Assembly: GCA_949825025.1 (NCBI GenBank)
Contig: OX463781.1
Span: 1,448,066 to 1,512,065, forward strand
DNA from: Siphlonurus alternatus
Lineage: Eukaryota; Arthropoda; Insecta; Ephemeroptera; Siphlonuridae
Length of the DNA: 64,000 nt
Direction: 5' to 3'
Shown: in pieces, positions 61,125 to 64,000 of the stretch
How the letters are laid out: each line of letters begins with the position of its first letter
How positions within the stretch are numbered: position 1 is the stretch's first letter
Program-made: the position numbers and the translations under genes
The notes under the pieces: model-generated
Told to the model about the DNA's origin: nothing
Databases searched by the model: none
Seen by the model: the letters and a program-made list of their open reading frames with translations, nothing else

Positions 61125-62606
61125 TAGGGCTGTAAATAACCGAGAAAAATGTTTAACCGGTGACCGTATACTTTTAACCGGTTTTTAATCAAACCGAAGT
61201 TCGATTAAAAACCGCCCAGAATTCTAAAAATGTTTGATCGATTAAAAAAAAACCGTCTAATCGATATCGGTTTTCGGTTAATTTTATTCGATCGGTTAAT
61301 TATTTGAATTTATTTGATCGGTTAATTTAACCGAAACGGTTAATTCTGCGCCATCGGTTATTTTTTTGGAAATTATCACGTTAAATTAAGGTAGAGATAA
61401 CGTCGAACAGCTGTTCGACGTAATCCCCTTTGATTAACATGTAAACCTTAGCAAATTGACAAAAATTCTGAAATTTTTTTGAGAGGCAGATATTAGTGCC
61501 TAAAAGCCATAGCAAAAGTTTCAAAAACTTTTAACGAGCCGATTTTTTTAAATTAATTTTTTAGTTTGGCTCTCCATGGGAAAGTCCTATGCTGAAAATT
61601 AAAAAAATTAATTATAAAAAATCAGCTCGTTAAATCGTTTTGAATTTTTTTCTATGGCTTTTAGGCACTAATATCTGCCTCTCAAAAAAATTTCAGAATT
61701 TTTGTCAATTTGCCAAGGTTTACATGTTAATCAAAGGGCATTACGTCGATCAGCTGTTCGGCGTTATCTCTACCTTAAGATATATATTTAATACAAATAT
61801 ACCATTACTATTGCATACATAACGGAATATAGAATATTCTTTTTCCTTTTATCAATATCATACATTAATTTAAAAACATTAAAATTAAAATAACATGTAA
61901 TGGTTTTTATTATTATAAAGTATAATAGAATAACATTATAAAGTATAGCATAAATATCTTTAATTAATTAATTAATTAAATAATGTTGTCAATATTGATA
62001 TTGTTTATTTAACATGTATTATTGAATATGCTTACTTCTCAGTGTCACAATTGCGTTCTATATTCGGGCAGGGGGGGGGGGGGGGTCGGAGGGGAGAGGG
62101 ACGAATTGAAAAATTAATTTCTTTTCCGAACTGTGTTCTCTATATTATACATCATATTTTATATTTTTTGTGAATGACACTCGAATTCCTTTGTTATAGT
62201 TCATAAAATATGTTTTTAGTTCATGAACTAAAAACGGAAGTTGAACAATAATTCAAATTAAATTGTCAAAAATATAGGTAAATGATATTTATAGATAATA
62301 AATTGTTATGTTTGAGAGGATTGTCAAATGCTTTATTCATCCCGAATGGAATTCACGTGTCAATTAATTTTTTTGCATTTTTAAAAATTCATAAAAAGAA
62401 TTAACCGCGACCGCGGTTTAAAGTGCTTAAAATTATGACACGGCTAGAAACGGTTAAAATTGACTATCGGTTAATTTTCAATTTTAATCGAAGTTCGGTT
62501 AAATGGTTAAATTAACCGTAACCTCGAGTAACAGTATATTATGAAAACGATTAACCGTGAAGTTTTAACCGGACGGTTAATCAACCGGTTAAAATTTACA
62601 GCCCTA
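61125..62606. mobile_element. hAT-like element P2 with AACCGGTT-rich interior
   Basis: Ends TAGGGCTGTAAAT/TTTACAGCCCTA and an exact 8-bp duplication CTTTGTAC (61117-61124, 62607-62614). Both ends are filled with variants of GGTTAA(C)CGG and CGGTTAAT. No transposase frame seen. Contains a MITE-D2. Confidence 0.9.
61386..61778. mobile_element. MITE-D2 copy 2 nested in P2
   Basis: TTAAGGTAGAGATAACGTCG to GGCGTTATCTCTACCTTAA; TTAA on both sides; arms about 150 bp, collinear with 46374-46752. Confidence 0.92.
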
Positions 62607-62614
62607 CTTTGTAC

Positions 62615-63189
62615 TGTATATTTCAAAGAATTTAGAACCGGTTCTATAATTTAGAAATCTGCAATCGCATACTTTTATATATGATGTGGAAATCTGTGTG
62701 CGACCCGCCTAATGTGCATTTTTATTTTACTGTGGTAGTGACTATTGTTTGTGTATATGTCGATTGATTCTTGATTAAAGGATATGCGTCAACTTGCTGA
62801 TGATGTGTTTTCCATTAAAAATCAAAATATAATTTTGGATTATAATATTTATTATCAAGAAATTATATGAAGAATATTTAATGAATCAACACTGCACGGA
62901 TCTTCCTTCAACATTGTGGGGTTAATATTATAAATAAATTGCCAGAGGGGGATGGAAAACGTCACGATTTAAACCTCAATGCAAGGTCTTAATTTGAAAT
63001 GCGAACATCAGACCAAAACACCACCCAATCAATCCCCGCCCAATCCCGCCCACCGGGTAACACCGCCCACAGATGTTCCTCGCGTGCAAGTTGCTTGCCC
63101 ACCTGTGAGAGTTGATAAAAATGCAGCAGAGCTTCTGTGAGTCCAGAAAAATGCATGGAATGAAGTCCGAGTCCATTGATAAAAAAGTA
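62615..63189. other. No recognisable gene
   Basis: 62990-63110 is GC-richer (CCAATCCCGCCCACCGGG) but shows no ORF with family resemblance. Confidence 0.4.
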
Positions 63190-63352
63190 GAGGTGTCCGT
63201 CCTGACTGAGGTTTTCCACGGTTCCCTCAGTCTCACCTCGACGAATGCTGGGACGTGTAACAGGCCATGGCCACCATCTTTTCCTTACCTTGTTCCTATA
63301 CATACCCATTACCCCGCTGCAAGCTGTAAACTCTTAGGGATGAATCTATAAA
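63190..63352 (+). mobile_element. 5S-SINE 3' half, tail type 2
   Basis: GTGTCCGTCCTGACTGAGGT, TTCCACGGTTCCCTCAGTC, CGAATGCTGGGACGTGTAAC, then TGTAAACTCTTAGGGATGAA. Confidence 0.8.
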
Positions 63353-63619
63353 AATAAAGTCTTTAACTTATCCTTTACGCGTCTAAACCTAATCTTTTTA
63401 CCTCTAAAGCACATCTTATTTTCTCTTCGTTCAAAATGAGGATAAATATATGGAAATAATATTTGTAACATTTTATGCTCAATAAGAGAAAAAATACGTA
63501 ATCTCGTCTTTTACCCTTTTTTGTCTCCATAAAATGGTGCAAAATAGGAAGATATATAAAATTAGACGAGGAGAGAACTTAATAGCGAATATAAAAGATG
63601 AAATTTATTTCAACTCGGG
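63353..63619 (+). mobile_element. MITE-A copy 22
   Basis: AATAAAGTCTTTAACTTATCC to TTTATTTCAACTCGGG; its left end directly follows the SINE tail. Confidence 0.85.
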
Positions 63620-64000
63620 AAGGCAGAACAAATTGCTGTAGAATTTTCAGCTTACGCTAAAATTCCAATAAATTTTAATAAAGTTCCCTCCCCTTTACCG
63701 AAGTTGACCAACGCCCCCCAAATTTAATAAAAAATTTCGATGATGAGAACTAGTCTTCTCTTATAATGTAAAGATTCCAGCAGCATTTTAGCATGTTTCA
63801 TCCTTTTCTTGAAGCTTGGGGATTATCAAGGGTACCCAATTGTGAGTAGAAAATATTAATTTATTAATGGAAATAACTAATGAATACAAATATCTTATTT
63901 AACTTTTGAGAATAAGAATTAATTGATACGAATTAAATTCACATGAATTTCATAACACAAGTTTAAAATTTTATCATTATTTTCTTTATTATAAGTTATT
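63620..64000. other. No recognisable feature
   Basis: AT-rich to the window end. Confidence 0.4.

Larger units (their letters stand above)
61020..62710. mobile_element. Small inverted-repeat element split by P2
   Basis: AGGGCTGCCTCACACAGA at 61021 and TCTGTGTGCGACCCGCCT at 62693-62710 are inverted ends. Removing P2 leaves about 200 bp. Confidence 0.65.

Overview
This is eukaryotic nuclear DNA, most likely from an insect. It is AT-rich, has long introns and is packed with short transposon remnants. The only recognisable host gene is on the minus strand: an 11-exon gene for a cys-loop ligand-gated ion channel subunit of the GRD type (GABA/glycine-like receptor of Drosophila). Its coding sequence runs from the ATG at 47718 to the TAG at 10159. 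Every splice phase agrees, the spliced coding length is 1611 nt (536 codons plus stop), and signal peptide, extracellular domain, Cys-loop, M1-M4 and the M3-M4 loop appear in the expected order. The order of the insect is not resolved; a hemipteran-like genome would fit but this is a guess.

Layout. Positions 1-9.6 kb lie downstream of the gene and hold nested inverted-repeat elements (MITEs) and a cluster of TGACGTCA sites. Positions 9.7-10.2 kb are the presumed 3' UTR, with a degenerate minisatellite that reaches into the last codons. Exons 11 to 1 lie at 10.2, 11.3, 14.0, 21.0, 21.4, 22.1, 25.7, 27.1, 29.6, 35.6 and 47.7 kb. Introns carry dense MITEs, 5S-rRNA-derived SINEs and microsatellites. 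From 48 kb to the end there is no recognisable host gene. That region holds two unusual hAT-like elements (48.8-50.0 and 61.1-62.6 kb), a 5'-truncated non-LTR retrotransposon (56.9-57.5 kb), a pentanucleotide array (59.6 kb) and more MITEs and SINEs.

Repeats. The commonest family (MITE-A, about 270 bp, ends CCCTAGTTGAAA and TTTCAACTCGGG) has about 22 copies or fragments. A second large group has TTAA target sites and ends beginning TTAA(A)GG; at least eight families differ inside but share this terminal signature, and several sit back to back sharing one TTAA. SINEs with a 5S-rRNA-like head occur in both orientations with two kinds of tail. Names such as MITE-A or MITE-D are labels for this report only.

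Most interesting points: (i) the GRD pore has Asp at -1' and Gly at 2', fitting a cation-conducting, RDL-unlike channel; (ii) complementary tetranucleotide arrays lie just upstream of exons 3 and 9 and could pair in the pre-mRNA around exons 3-8; (iii) the C-terminus and stop codon are built from a minisatellite unit; (iv) two hAT-like elements with exact 8-bp target duplications are filled with self-complementary short repeats; (v) several nested insertions can be read directly, including a three-level nest.
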